From: Eretmocerus hayati
Lineage: Eukaryota > Arthropoda > Insecta > Hymenoptera > Aphelinidae
Assembly (NCBI GenBank): GCA_029851415.1
Contig: CM056744.1
Span: 66,334,172-66,398,171, forward strand
DNA: 64,000 bases
Direction of reading: 5' to 3'
Part shown: piece by piece, positions 27,029 to 40,185 of the stretch
Position numbering within the stretch: the first letter of the stretch is position 1
How the letters are laid out: each line of letters starts with the position of its first letter
Position numbers and translations under genes: made by a program
The notes under the pieces: model-generated
What the model saw: only the letters and a program-made list of their open reading frames with translations
Database searches by the model: none
What the model was told of the DNA's origin: nothing

Positions 27029-27336
27029 AATCTGAGGTTCTGTAGAGTTTCGGGTGCATTGGATCATTTACAACCCACAGTGGCGTCATAACTGCGCGGA
27101 TAACTGCCCAAAGCTCGGTTTCGCCCTCTTTTGGGCCCCATAGCCGAGGGTGCTGACCGGTCATAAATTCTCTGGGCATCATCAATGGTACATAACCACT
27201 CAATCTGAAGTTCTGTAGAGTTTCGGATCCATTGGAACATCCTACCACCGACAGTGGCGTCATAACTGCGCGGATAATTGCTCAAAGCTCGAATTCGCCC
27301 TGTTTTGGGCCCCATAGCCGAAGGTGCTGACTGGTA

Positions 27337-30300
27337 ATAAATTCTCTGGGCATCATCAATGATACATAACCACTTGATCTGAGGTTTTGTGGAGTTTCGG
27401 GTGCATTTGATCATCTTACAACCCACAGTGGCGCCATAACTGCGCGGATAACTGCCCAAAGCTCTGTTTCGCCCTCTTTTGGGCCCCATAGCCGAGGTCG
27501 CTGACCGGGAATGAATTCTCTGGGCATCATCAATGCTACATAACCACTTGATCTGATGCTCTGTAGAGTTTCGAGTCCATTGGAACATCCTACAACCTAC
27601 AGTGGCGTCATAACTGCGCAGATAATTGCCCAAAGCTCGGTTTCGCCCTCTTTTGGGCCCCATAGCCAAGGGTGCTGACTGGTAATAAATTCTCTGGATC
27701 ATCAATGGTACATAACCACTTGATCTGAGGCTCTGTAGAGTTTCGGGTCCATTGGAACATCCTACAACCCACAGTGGCGTCATAACTGCGCAGATAATTG
27801 CCCAAAGCTCGATTTCGCCCTGTTTTGGGCCCCATAGCCGAGGGTGCTGACTGGTAATAAATTCTCTGGATCATCAATGGTACATAACCACTTGATCTGA
27901 GGCTCTGTAGAGTTTCGGGTCCATTGGAACATCCTACAACCCACAGTGGCGTCATAACTGCGCAGATAATTGCCCAAAGCTCGATTTCGCCCTGTTTTGG
28001 GCCCCATAGCCGAGGGTGCTGACCGGTAATAAATTCTCTGGGCATCATCAATGGTACATAACCACTTAATCTGAGGTTCTAAAGAGTTTCGGGTCCATTG
28101 GAACATCCTACAACTCACAGTGGCGTCATAACTGCGCAGATAATTGCTCAAAGCTCGAATTCGCCCTGTTTTGGGCCCCATAGCCGAAGGTGCTGACTGA
28201 TACTAAATTCTCTGGGCATCATCAATGATACATAACCACTTGATCTGAGGTTTTGTGGAGTTTCGGGTGCATTTGATCATCTTACAACCCACAGTGGCGT
28301 CATAACTGCGCGGATAACTGCCGAAAGCTCGGTTTCGCCCTCTTTTGGGCCCCATAGCCGAGGGTGCTGACCGGTAATAAATTCTCTGGGCATCATCAAT
28401 GGTACATAACCACTTAATCTGAAGTTCTGTAGAGTTTCGGGTCCATTGGAACATCCTACCACCGACAGTGGCGTCATAACTGCGCGGATAATTGCTCAAA
28501 GCTCGAATTCGCCCTGTTTTGGGCCCCATAGCCGAAGGTGCTGACTGGTAATAAATTCTCTGGGCATCATCAATGATACATAACCACTCGATCTGAGGTT
28601 TTGTCGAGTTTCGGGTGCATTTGATCATCTTACAACCCACAGTGGCGTCATAACTGCGCGGATAACTGCCCAAAGCTCGGTTTCGCCCTCTTTTGGGCCC
28701 CATAGCCGTGGTCGCTGACCGGGAATGAATTCTCTGGGCATCATCAATGCTTTATAACCACTTGATCTGATGCTCTGTAGAGTTTCGAGTCCATTGGAAC
28801 ATCCTACAACCCACAGTGGCGTCATAACTGCGCAGATAATTGCCCAAAGCTCGATTTCGCCCTGTTTTGGGCCCCATAGCCGAGGGTGCTGACTGGTAAT
28901 AAATTCTCTGGGCATCATGAATGGTACATGACCACTTTATCTGAGGTTCTGTAGAGTTTCGGGTGCATTGGATCATTTACAACCCACAGTGGCGTCATAA
29001 CTGCGCGGATAACTGCTCAAAGCTCGGTTTCGCCCTCTTTTGGGCCCCATAGCCGTGGGTGCTGACTGGTAATAAATTCTCTGGGCATCATCAATGGTAC
29101 ATTACCACTTGGTCTGATGCTCTGCAGAGTTTCGAGTCCGTTGGATGATCTTACCACCCACAGTGGCGTCATAACTGCGCGGATAACTGCCCAAAGCTCG
29201 GTTTCGCCCTCTTTTGGGCCCCATAGCCGAGGGTGCTGACTGGTAATAAATTCTCTGGGCATCATCAATGGTACATTACCACTCGATCTGATGCTCTGTA
29301 GAGTTTCGAGTCCGTTGGATGATCTTACCACCCACAGTGGTGTCATAACTGCGCGGATAACTGCTCAAAGCTCGGTTTCGCCCTCTTTTGGGCCCCATAG
29401 CCGAGGGTGCTGACTGGTAATCAATTCTCTGGGCATCATAAATGGTACATTACCACTCGATCTGAGGCTCTGTAGAGTTTCGAGTCCATTGGAACATACT
29501 ACAACCGACTGTGACGTCATAACTGGGAAAAGAATTGCTCAAAGCTCGATTTCGCCCTGTTTTGGGCGCCATAGCCGAGGTCGCTGACCGGGAATGAATT
29601 CTCTGGGCATCATCAATGCTACTTAACCACTTGATCTGATGCTCTGTAGAGTTTCGAGTCCATTGGAACATCCTACAACCTACAGTGGCGTCATAACTGC
29701 GCAGATAATTGCCCAAAGCTCGATTTCGCCCTGTTTTGGGCCCCATAGCCGAGGGTGCTGACCGGTAATAAATTCTCTGGGCATCATCAATGGTACATAA
29801 CCACTTTATCTGAGGTTCTGTAGAGTTTCGGGTCCATTGGAACATCCTACCACCCACAGTGGCGTCATAACTGCGCGGATAACTGCTCAAAGCTCGGTTT
29901 CGCCCTCTTTTGGGCCCCATAGCCGAGGGTGCTGACTGGTAATCAATTCTCTGGGCATCATCAATGGTACATAACCACTTGATCTGAGGCTCTGTAGAGT
30001 TTCGGGTCCATTGGAACATCCTACAACCCACAGTGGCGTCATAACTGCGCAGATAATTGCCCAAAGCTCGATTTCGCCCTGTTTTGGGCCCCATAGCCGA
30101 GGGTGCTGACCGGTAATAAATTCTCTGGGCATCATCAATGGTACATAACCACTTAATCCTGAGGTTCTAAAGAGTTTCGGGTCCATTGGAACATCCTACC
30201 ACCGACAGTGGCGTCATAACTGCGCGGATAACTGCCCAAAGCTCGGTTTCGCCCTCTTTTGGGCCCCATAGCCGAGGGTGCTGACTGGTAATCAATTCTC

Positions 30301-32025
30301 TGGGCATCATCAATGGTACATAACCACTTGATCTGAGGCTCTGTAGAGTTTCGGGTCCATTGGAACATCCTACAACCCACAGTGGCGTCATAACTGCGCA
30401 GATAATTGCCCAAAGCTCGATTTCGCCCTGTTTTGGGCCCCATAGCCGAGGGTGCTGACCGGTAATAAATTCTCTGGGCATCATCAATGGTACATAACCG
30501 ATTGATCTGAGGCTCTGTAGAGTTTCGGGTCCATTGGAACATCCTACAACTCACAGTGGCGTCATAACTGCGCAGATAATTGCTCAAAGCTCGAATTCGC
30601 CCTGTTTTGGGCCCCATAGCCGAAGGTGCTGACTGATACTAAATTGTCTGGGCATCATTAATGATACATAACCACTTGATCTGAGGTTTTGCGAGTTTCG
30701 GGTGCATTTGATCATCTTACAACCCACAGTGGCGTCATAACTGCGCGGATAACTGCCCAAAGCTCGGTTTCGCCCTCTTTTGGGCCCCATAGCCGAGGGT
30801 GCTGACCGGTAATGAATTCTCTGGGCATCATCAATGGTACATAATCACTTAATCTGAAGTTCTGTAGAGTTTCGGGTCCATTGGAACATCCTACTACGAC
30901 AGTGGCGTCATAACTGCGCGGATAATTGCTCAAAGCTCGAATTCGCCCTGTTTTGGGCCCCATAGCCGAAGGTGCTGACTGGTAATAAATTCTCTGGGCA
31001 TCATCAATGATACATAACCACTCGATCTGAGGTTTTGTGGAGTTTCGGGTGCATTTGATCATCTTACAACCCACAGTGGCGTAATAACTGCGCGGATAAC
31101 TGCCCAAAGCTCGGTTTCGCCCTCTTTTGGGCCCCATAGCCGAGGTCGCTGACCGGGAATGAATTCTCTGGGCATCATCAATGCTACATAACCACTTGAT
31201 CTGATGCTCTGTAGAGTTTCGAGTCCATTGGATGATCTTACCACCCACAGTGGTGTCATAACTGCGCGGATAACTGCCCAAAGCTCGGTTTCGCCCTCTT
31301 TCGGGCCCCATAGCCGAGTGTGATGACTGGTAATAAATTCTCTGGGCATCATGAATGATACATTACCACTCGGTCTGGAGTTCTGTAGAGTTTCGGGTGC
31401 ATTGGATCATCTTACAACCCACAGTGGCGTCATAACTGCGCGGATAACTGCTCAAAGCTCGGTTTCGCCCTCTTTTGGGCCCCATAGCCGAGGGTGCTGA
31501 CTGGTAATCAATTCTCTGGGCATCATAAATGCTACATTACCACTCGATCTGAGGCTCTGTAGAGTTTCGAGTCCATTGGAACATACTACAACCGACTGTG
31601 ACGTCATAACTGGGCAAAGAATTGCTCAAAGCTCGATTTCGCCCTGTTTTGGGCCCCATAGCCGAGGTCGCTGACCGGGAATGAATTCTCTGGGCATCAT
31701 CAATGCTACTCAACCACTTGATCTGATGCTCTGTAGAGTTTCGAGTCCATTGGAACATCCTACAACCTACAGTGGCGTCATAACTGCGCAGATAATTGCC
31801 CAAAGCTCGATTTCGCCCTGTTTTGTGCCCCATAGCCGAGGGTGCTGACCGGTAATAAATTCTCTGGGCATCATCAATGGTACATAACCACTTAATCTGA
31901 AGTTCTGTAGAGTTTCGGATCCATTGGAACATCCTACCACCGACAGTGGCGTCATAACTGCGCGGATAATTGCTCAAAGCTCGAATTCGCCCTGTTTTGG
32001 GCCCCATAGCCGAAGGTGCTGACTG
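27337..32025 (+). repeat. About 4.7 kb higher-order unit, copy 1
   Basis: It matches 32377-36893. The offset is 5,040 bp up to 27851, then 4,868 bp, because this copy has an extra 172-bp monomer: the two-base deletion variant CTCTGGATCATC occurs at both ~27693 and ~27865, but only once (~32733) in copy 2. Further in, copy 2 gains two monomers and later loses two. Shared markers include GCGCCATAAC at 27431 and GTAATAACTG at 31081. Confidence 0.88.
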
Positions 32026-32376
32026 ATACTAAATTCTCTGGGCATCATCAATGATACATAACCACTTGATCTGAGGTTTTGTGGAGTTTCGGGTGCATTT
32101 GATCATCTTACAACCCACAGTGGCGTCATAACTGCGCGGATAACTGCCGAAAGCTCGGTTTCGCCCTCTTTTGGGCCCCATAGCCGAGGGTGCTGACTGG
32201 TAATGAATTCTCTGGGCATCATCAATGGTACATAACCACTTGATCTGAGGCTCTGTAGAGTCTCGGGTCCATTGGAACATCCTACAACTCACAGTGGCGT
32301 CATAACTGCGCAGATAATTGCTCAAAGCTCGAATTCGCCCTGTTTTGGGCCCCATAGCCGAAGGTGCTGACTGATA

Positions 32377-35300
32377 CTAAATTCTCTGGGCATCATCAAT
32401 GATACATAACCACTTGATCTGAGGTTTTGTGGAGTTTCGGGTGCATTTGATCATCTTACAACCCACAGTGGCGCCATAACTGCGCGGATAACTGCCCAAA
32501 GCTCTGTTTCGCCCTCTTTTGGGCCCCATAGCCGAGGTCGCTGACCGGGAATGAATTCTCTGGGCATCATCAATGCTACATAACCACTTGATCTGATGCT
32601 CTGTAGAGTTTCGAGTCCATTGGAACATCCTACAACCTACAGTGGCGTCATAACTGCGCAGATAATTGCCCAAAGCTCGGTTTCGCCCTCTTTTGGGCCC
32701 CATAGCCAAGGGTGCTGACTGGTAATAAATTCTCTGGATCATCAATGGTACATAACCACTTGATCTGAGGCTCTGTAGAGTTTCGGGTCCATTGGAACAT
32801 CCTACAACCCACAGTGGCGTCATAACTGCGCAGATAATTGCCCAAAGCTCGATTTCGCCCTGTTTTGGGCCCCATAGCCGAGGGTGCTGACCGGTAATAA
32901 ATTCTCTGGGCATCATCAATGGTACATAACCACTTAATCTGAGGTTCTAAAGAGTTTCGGGTCCATTGGAACATCCTACAACTCACAGTGGCGTCATAAC
33001 TGCGCAGATAATTGCTCAAAGCTCGAATTCGCCCTGTTTTGGGCCCCATAGCCGAAGGTGCTGACTGATACTAAATTCTCTGGGCATCATCAATGATACA
33101 TAACCACTTGATCTGAGGTTTTGTGGAGTTTCGGGTGCATTTGATCATCTTACAACCCACAGTGGCGTCATAACTGCGCGGATAACTGCCGAAAGCTCGG
33201 TTTCGCCCTCTTTTGGGCCCCATAGCCGAGGGTGCTGACCGGTAATAAATTCTCTGGGCATCATCAATGGTACATAACCACTTAATCTGAAGTTCTGTAG
33301 AGTTTCGGGTCCATTGGAACATCCTACCACCGACAGTGGCGTCATAACTGCGCGGATAATTGCTCAAAGCTCGAATTCGCCCTGTTTTGGGCCCCATAGC
33401 CGAAGGTGCTGACTGGTAATAAATTCTCTGGGCATCATCAATGATACATAACCACTCGATCTGAGGTTTTGTCGAGTTTCGGGTGCATTTGATCATCTTA
33501 CAACCCACAGTGGCGTCATAACTGCGCGGATAACTGCCCAAAGCTCGGTTTCGCCCTCTTTTGGGCCCCATAGCCGTGGTCGCTGACCGGGAATGAATTC
33601 TCTGGGCATCATCAATGCTTTATAACCACTTGATCTGATGCTCTGTAGAGTTTCGAGTCCATTGGAACATCCTACAACCCACAGTGGCGTCATAACTGCG
33701 CAGATAATTGCCCAAAGCTCGATTTCGCCCTGTTTTGGGCCCCATAGCCGAGGGTGCTGACTGGTAATAAATTCTCTGGGCATCATGAATGGTACATGAC
33801 CACTTTATCTGAGGTTCTGTAGAGTTTCGGGTGCATTGGATCATTTACAACCCACAGTGGCGTCATAACTGCGCGGATAACTGCTCAAAGCTCGGTTTCG
33901 CCCTCTTTTGGGCCCCATAGCCGTGGGTGCTGACTGGTAATAAATTCTCTGGGCATCATCAATGGTACATTACCACTTGGTCTGATGCTCTGCAGAGTTT
34001 CGAGTCCGTTGGATGATCTTACCACCCACAGTGGCGTCATAACTGCGCGGATAACTGCCCAAAGCTCGGTTTCGCCCTCTTTTGGGCCCCATAGCCGAGG
34101 GTGCTGACTGGTAATAAATTCTCTGGGCATCATCAATGGTACATTACCACTCGATCTGATGCTCTGTAGAGTTTCGAGTCCGTTGGATGATCTTACCACC
34201 CACAGTGGCGTCATAACTGCGCGGATAACTGCCCAAAGCTCGGTTTCGCCCTCTTTTGGGCCCCATAGCCAAGGGTGCTGACTGGTAATGAATTCTCTGG
34301 GCATCATCAATGGTACATAACCACTTGATCTGAGGCTCTGTAGAGTTTCGGGTCCATTGGAACATCCTACAACTCACAGTGGCGTCATAACTGCGCAGAT
34401 AATTGCTCAAAGCTCGAATTCGCCCTGTTTTGGGCCCCATAGCCGAAGGTGCTGACTGATACTAAATTCTCTGTGCATCATCAATGATACATAACCACTT
34501 GATCTAAGGTTTTGTGGAGTTTCGGGTCCATTGGATGATCTTACCACCCACAGTGGTGTCATAACTGCGCGGATAACTGCTCAAAGCTCGGTTTCGCCCT
34601 CTTTTGGGCCCCATAGCCGAGGGTGCTGACTGGTAATCAATTCTCTGGGCATCATAAATGGTACATTACCACTCGATCTGAGGCTCTGTAGAGTTTCGAG
34701 TCCATTGGAACATACTACAACCGACTGTGACGTCATAACTGGGAAAAGAATTGCTCAAAGCTCGATTTCGCCCTGTTTTGGGCGCCATAGCCGAGGTCGC
34801 TGACCGGGAATGAATTCTCTGGGCATCATCAATGCTACTTAACCACTTGATCTGATGCTCTGTAGAGTTTCGGGTCCATTGGAACATCCTACAACCCACA
34901 GTGGCGTCATAACTGCGCAGATAATTGCCCAAAGCTCGATTTCGCCCTGTTTTGGGCCCCATAGCCGAGGGTGCTGACCGGTAATAAATTCTCTGGGCAT
35001 CATCAATGGTACATAACCACTTAATCCTGAGGTTCTAAAGAGTTTCGGGTCCATTGGAACATCCTACCACCGACAGTGGCGTCATAACTGCGCGGATAAC
35101 TGCCCAAAGCTCGGTTTCGCCCTCTTTTGGGCCCCATAGCCGAGGGTGCTGACTGGTAATCAATTCTCTGGGCATCATCAATGGTACATAACCACTTGAT
35201 CTGAGGCTCTGTAGAGTTTCGGGTCCATTGGAACATCCTACAACCCACAGTGGCGTCATAACTGCGCAGATAATTGCCCAAAGCTCGATTTCGCCCTGTT

Positions 35301-36893
35301 TTGGGCCCCATAGCCGAGGGTGCTGACCGGTAATAAATTCTCTGGGCATCATCAATGGTACATAACCGATTGATCTGAGGCTCTGTAGAGTTTCGGGTCC
35401 ATTGGAACATCCTACAACTCACAGTGGCGTCATAACTGCGCAGATAATTGCTCAAAGCTCGAATTCGCCCTGTTTTGGGCCCCATAGCCGAAGGTGCTGA
35501 CTGATACTAAATTGTCTGGGCATCATTAATGATACATAACCACTTGATCTGAGGTTTTGCGAGTTTCGGGTGCATTTGATCATCTTACAACCCACAGTGG
35601 CGTCATAACTGCGCGGATAACTGCCCAAAGCTCGGTTTCGCCCTCTTTTGGGCCCCATAGCCGAGGGTGCTGACCGGTAATGAATTCTCTGGGCATCATC
35701 AATGGTACATAATCACTTAATCTGAAGTTCTGTAGAGTTTCGGGTCCATTGGAACATCCTACTACGACAGTGGCGTCATAACTGCGCGGATAATTGCTCA
35801 AAGCTCGAATTCGCCCTGTTTTGGGCCCCATAGCCGAAGGTGCTGACTGGTAATAAATTCTCTGGGCATCATCAATGATACATAACCACTCGATCTGAGG
35901 TTTTGTGGAGTTTCGGGTGCATTTGATCATCTTACAACCCACAGTGGCGTAATAACTGCGCGGATAACTGCCCAAAGCTCGGTTTCGCCCTCTTTTGGGC
36001 CCCATAGCCGAGGTCGCTGACCGGGAATGAATTCTCTGGGCATCATCAATGCTACATAATCACTTGATCTGATGCTCTGTAGAGTTTCGAGTCCATTGGA
36101 TGATCTTACCACCCACAGTGGTGTCATAACTGCGCGGATAACTGCCCAAAGCTCGGTTTCGCCCTCTTTCGGGCCCCATAGCCGAGTGTGATGACTGGTA
36201 ATAAATTCTCTGGGCATCATGAATGATACATTACCACTCGGTCTGGAGTTCTGTAGAGTTTCGGGTGCATTGGATCATCTTACAACCCACAGTAGCGTCA
36301 TAACTGCGCGGATAACTGCTCAAAGCTCGGTTTCGCCCTCTTTTGGGCCCCATAGCCGAGGTTGCTGACTGGTAATCAATTCTCTGGGCATCATAAATGG
36401 TACATTACCACTCGATCTGAGGCTCTGTAGAGTTTCGAGTCCATTGGAACATACTACAACCGACTGTGACGTCATAACTGGGCAAAGAATTGCTCAAAGC
36501 TCGATTTCGCCCTGTTTTGGGCCCCATAGCCGAGGTCGCTGACCGGGAATGAATTCTCTGGGCATCATCAATGCTACTCAACCACTTGATCTGATGCTCT
36601 GTAGAGTTTCGAGTCCATTGGAACATCCTACAACCTACAGTGGCGTCATAACTGCGCAGATAATTGCCCAAAGCTCGATTTCGCCCTGTTTTGTGCCCCA
36701 TAGCCGAGGGTGCTGACCGGTAATAAATTCTCTGGGCATCATCAATGGTACATAACCACTTAATCTGAAGTTCTGTAGAGTTTCGGATCCATTGGAACAT
36801 CCTACCACCGACAGTGGCGTCATAACTGCGCGGATAATTGCTCAAAGCTCGAATTCGCCCTGTTTTGGGCCCCATAGCCGAAGGTGCTGACTG
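32377..36893 (+). repeat. About 4.5 kb higher-order unit, copy 2
   Basis: Partner of 27337-32025. Relative to copy 1 it has two additional monomers at about 34,210-34,550 and lacks the two that lie at about 29,660-30,005 of copy 1, so the offset passes through 5,216 bp and returns to 4,868 bp. Substitutions noted include ATAATCACTT near 36060 for ATAACCACTT, and CAGTAGCGTC near 36291 for CAGTGGCGTC. Confidence 0.88.
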
Positions 36894-38881
36894 GTAATAA
36901 ATTCTCTGGGCATCATCAATGATACATAACCACTTGATCTGAGGTTTTGTGGAGTTTCGGGTGCATTTGATCATCTTACAACCCACAGTGGCGCCATAAC
37001 TGCGCGGATAACTGCCCAAAGCTCTGTTTCGCCCTCTTTTGGGCCCCATAGCCGAGGTCGCTGACCGGGAATGAATTCTCTGGGCATCATCAATGCTACA
37101 TAACCACTTGATCTGATGCTCTGTAGAGTTTCGAGTCCATTGGAACATCCTACAACCTACAGTGGCGTCATAACTGCGCAGATAATTGCCCAAAGCTCGA
37201 TTTCGCCCTGTTTTGGGCCCCATAGCCGAGGGTGCTGACCGGTAATTAATTCTCTGGGCATCATCAATGGTACATAACCACTTAATCTGACGTTCTGTAG
37301 AGTTTCGGGTCCATTGGAACATCCTACCACCCACAGTGGCGTCATAACTGCGCGGATAACTGCTCAAAGCTCGGTTTCGCCCTCTTTTGGGCCCCATAGC
37401 CGAGGGTGCTGACTGGTAATCAATTCTCTGGGCATCATCAATGGTACATAACCACTTGATCTGAGGCTCTGTAGAGTTTCGGGTCCATTGGAACATCCTA
37501 CAACCCACAGTGGCGTCATAACTGCGCAGATAATTGCCCAAAGCTCGATTTCGCCCTGTTTTGGGCCCCATAGCCGAGGGTGCTGACCGGTAATAAATTC
37601 TCTGGGCATCATCAATGGTACATAACCACTTAATCTGAGGTTCTAAAGAGTTTCGGGTCCATTGGAACATCCTACCACCGACAGTGGCGTCATAACTGCG
37701 CGGATAACTGCCCAAAGCTCGGTTTCGCCCTCTTTTGGGCCCCATAGCCAAGGGTGCTGACTGGTAATAAATTCTCTGGGCATCATCAATGGTACATAAC
37801 CACTTGATCTGAGGCTCTGTAGAGTTTCGGGTCCATTGGAACATCCTACAACCCACAGTGGCGTCATAACTGCGCAGATAATTGCCCAAAGCTCGATTTC
37901 GCCCTGTTTTGGGCCCCATAGCCGAGGGTGCTGACCGGTAATAAATTCTCTGGGCATCATCAATGGTACATAACCACTTAATCTGAGGTTCTAAAGAGTT
38001 TCGGGTCCATTGGAACATCCTACAACTCACAGTGGCGTCATAACTGCGCAGATAATTGCTCAAAGCTCGAATTCGCCCTGTTTTGGGCCCCATAGCCGAA
38101 GGTGCTGACTGATACTAAATTCTCTGGGCATCATCAATGATACATAACCACTTGATCTGAGGTTTTGTGGAGTTTCGGGTGCATTTGATCATCTTACAAC
38201 CCACAGTGGCGTCATAACTGCGCGGATAACTGCCGAAAGCTCGGTTTCGCCCTCTTTTGGGCCCCATAGCCGAGGGTGCTGACTGGTAATGAATTCTCTG
38301 GGCATCATCAATGGTACATAACCACTTGATCTGAGGCTCTGTAGAGTCTCGGGTCCATTGGAACATCCTACAACTCACAGTGGCGTCATAACTGCGCAGA
38401 TAATTGCTCAAAGCTCGAATTCGCCCTGTTTTGGGCCCCATAGCCGAAGGTGCTGACTGATACTAAATTCTCTGTGCATCATCAATGATACATAACCACT
38501 TGATCTAAGGTTTTGTGGAGTTTCGGGTGCATTTGATCATCTTACAACCCACAGTGCCGTCATAACTGCGCGGATAACTGCCCAAAGCTCGGTTTCGCCC
38601 TCTTTTGGGCCCCATAGCCGAGGGTTCTGACCGGGAAAAAATTCTCTGGGCATCATCAATGCTACATAACCACTTAATCTCAAGTTCTGTAGAGTTTCGG
38701 GTCCATTGGAACATCCTACAACCTACAGTGGCGTCATAACTCCGCGGATAATTGCTCAAAGCTCGAATTCGCCCTGTTTTGGGCCCCATAGCCGAAGGTG
38801 CTGACTGGTAATAAATTCTCTGGGCATCATCAATGATACATAACCACTTGATCTGAGGTTTTGTGGAGTTTCGGGTGCATT
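34941..38881 (+). repeat. 3.9 kb higher-order block, copy 1 (overlaps the previous unit)
   Basis: It matches 40158-44098 at a constant offset of 5,217 bp (30 monomers minus three bases). Shared rare indels include the extra C in TTAATCCTGAGG (~35023/40240), TTTTGCGAG (~35557/40774) and CTACTACGACAG (~35759/40976). These three also occur near 30156, 30689 and 30891, so this part is present three times. One difference seen is CAGTAGCGTC near 36291 against CAGTGGCGTC near 41508. Confidence 0.92.
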
Positions 38882-40185
38882 TGATCATCTTACAACCCAC
38901 AGTGGCGTCATAACTGCGCGGATAACTGCCCAAAGCTCGGTTTCGCCCTCTTTTGGGCCCCATAGCCGAGGGTGCTGACCGGTAATAAATTCTCTGGGCA
39001 TTATAAATGGTACATCACCACTCGGTCTGAGGCTTTGTAGAGTTTCGAGTCCATTGGAACATCCTGCAACCCACAGTGGCGTCATAACTGGGCAAAGAAT
39101 TGCTCAAAGCTCGATTTCGCCCTGTTTTGGGCCCCATAGCCGAGGGTGCTGACCGGTTATGAATTCTCTGGGCATCATCAATGCTACATGACCACTTAAT
39201 CTGAGGTTCTGTAGAGTTTCGGGTGCATTGGATCATTTACAACCCACAGTGGCGTCATAACTGCGCGGATAACTGCCCAAAGCTCGGTTTCGCCCTCTTT
39301 TGGGCCCCATAGCCGAGGGTGCTGACTGGTAATAAATTCACTGGGCATCATCAATGGTACATTACCACTTGATCTGATGCTCTGTAGAGTTTCGAGTCCA
39401 TTGGATGATCTTACCACCCACAGTGGTGTCATAACTGCGCGGATAACTGCCCAAAGCTCGGTTTCGCCCTCTTTCGGGCCCCATAGCCGAGGGTGCTGAC
39501 TGGTAATAAATTCTCTGGGCATCATGAATGATACATTACCACTCGGTCTGAGGCTTTGTAGAGTTTCGAGTCCATTGGAACATCCTGCAACCCACAGTGG
39601 CGTCATAACTGGGCAAAGAATTGCTCAAAGCTCGATTTCGCCCTGTTTTGGGCCCCATCGCCGAGGGTGCTCACCGGTAATGAATTCTCTGGGCATCATC
39701 AATGCTACATGACCACTTCGTCTGAGGTTCTGTAGAGTTTCGGGTGCATTGGATCATTTACAACCCACAGTGGCGTCATAACTGCGCGGATAACTGCCCA
39801 AAGCTCGGTTTCGCCCTCTTTTGGGCCCCATAGCCGAGGGTGCTGACTGGTAATAAATTCTCTGGGCATCATCAATGGTACATTACCACTTGATCTGATG
39901 CTCTGTAGAGTTTCGAGTCCGTTGGATGATCTTACCACCCACAGTGGCGTCATAACTGCGCGGATAACTGCCCAAAGCTCGGTTTCGCCCTCTTTTGGGC
40001 CCCATAGCCGAGGGTGCTGACTGGTAATAAATTCTCTGGGCATCAAAAATGGTACATTACCACTCGATCTGATGCTCTGTAGAGTTTCGAGTCCGTTGGA
40101 TGATCTTACCACCCACAGTGGCGTCATAACTGCGCAGATAATCGCTCAAAGCTCGAATTCGCCCTGTTTTGGGCCCCATAGCCGA
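38001..40185 (+). repeat. 2.2 kb block, copy 1 (partner at 55 kb)
   Basis: It matches 55031-57215 at an offset of 17,030 bp. One difference seen is CTGACTGG near 38806 against CTGACCGG near 55836. It includes the rare CATCGCCGAGGGTGCTCACC unit near 39657, which also occurs near 44526 and 56687. Confidence 0.9.

Noticed and set aside
36405..38093. Long minus-strand open frame of 562 codons as a repeat-protein gene
   Set aside because: It is made of 58-codon satellite monomers, the other minus frame is open too, and one- and two-base deletions in related copies (near 27693, 46771 and 48836) shift the frame without compensation. There is no recognisable domain and no upstream gene signal.
39524..39712. 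62-codon plus-strand open frame, repeated at 44393 and 56554
   Set aside because: It lies wholly inside satellite monomers and recurs only because the block itself is duplicated.
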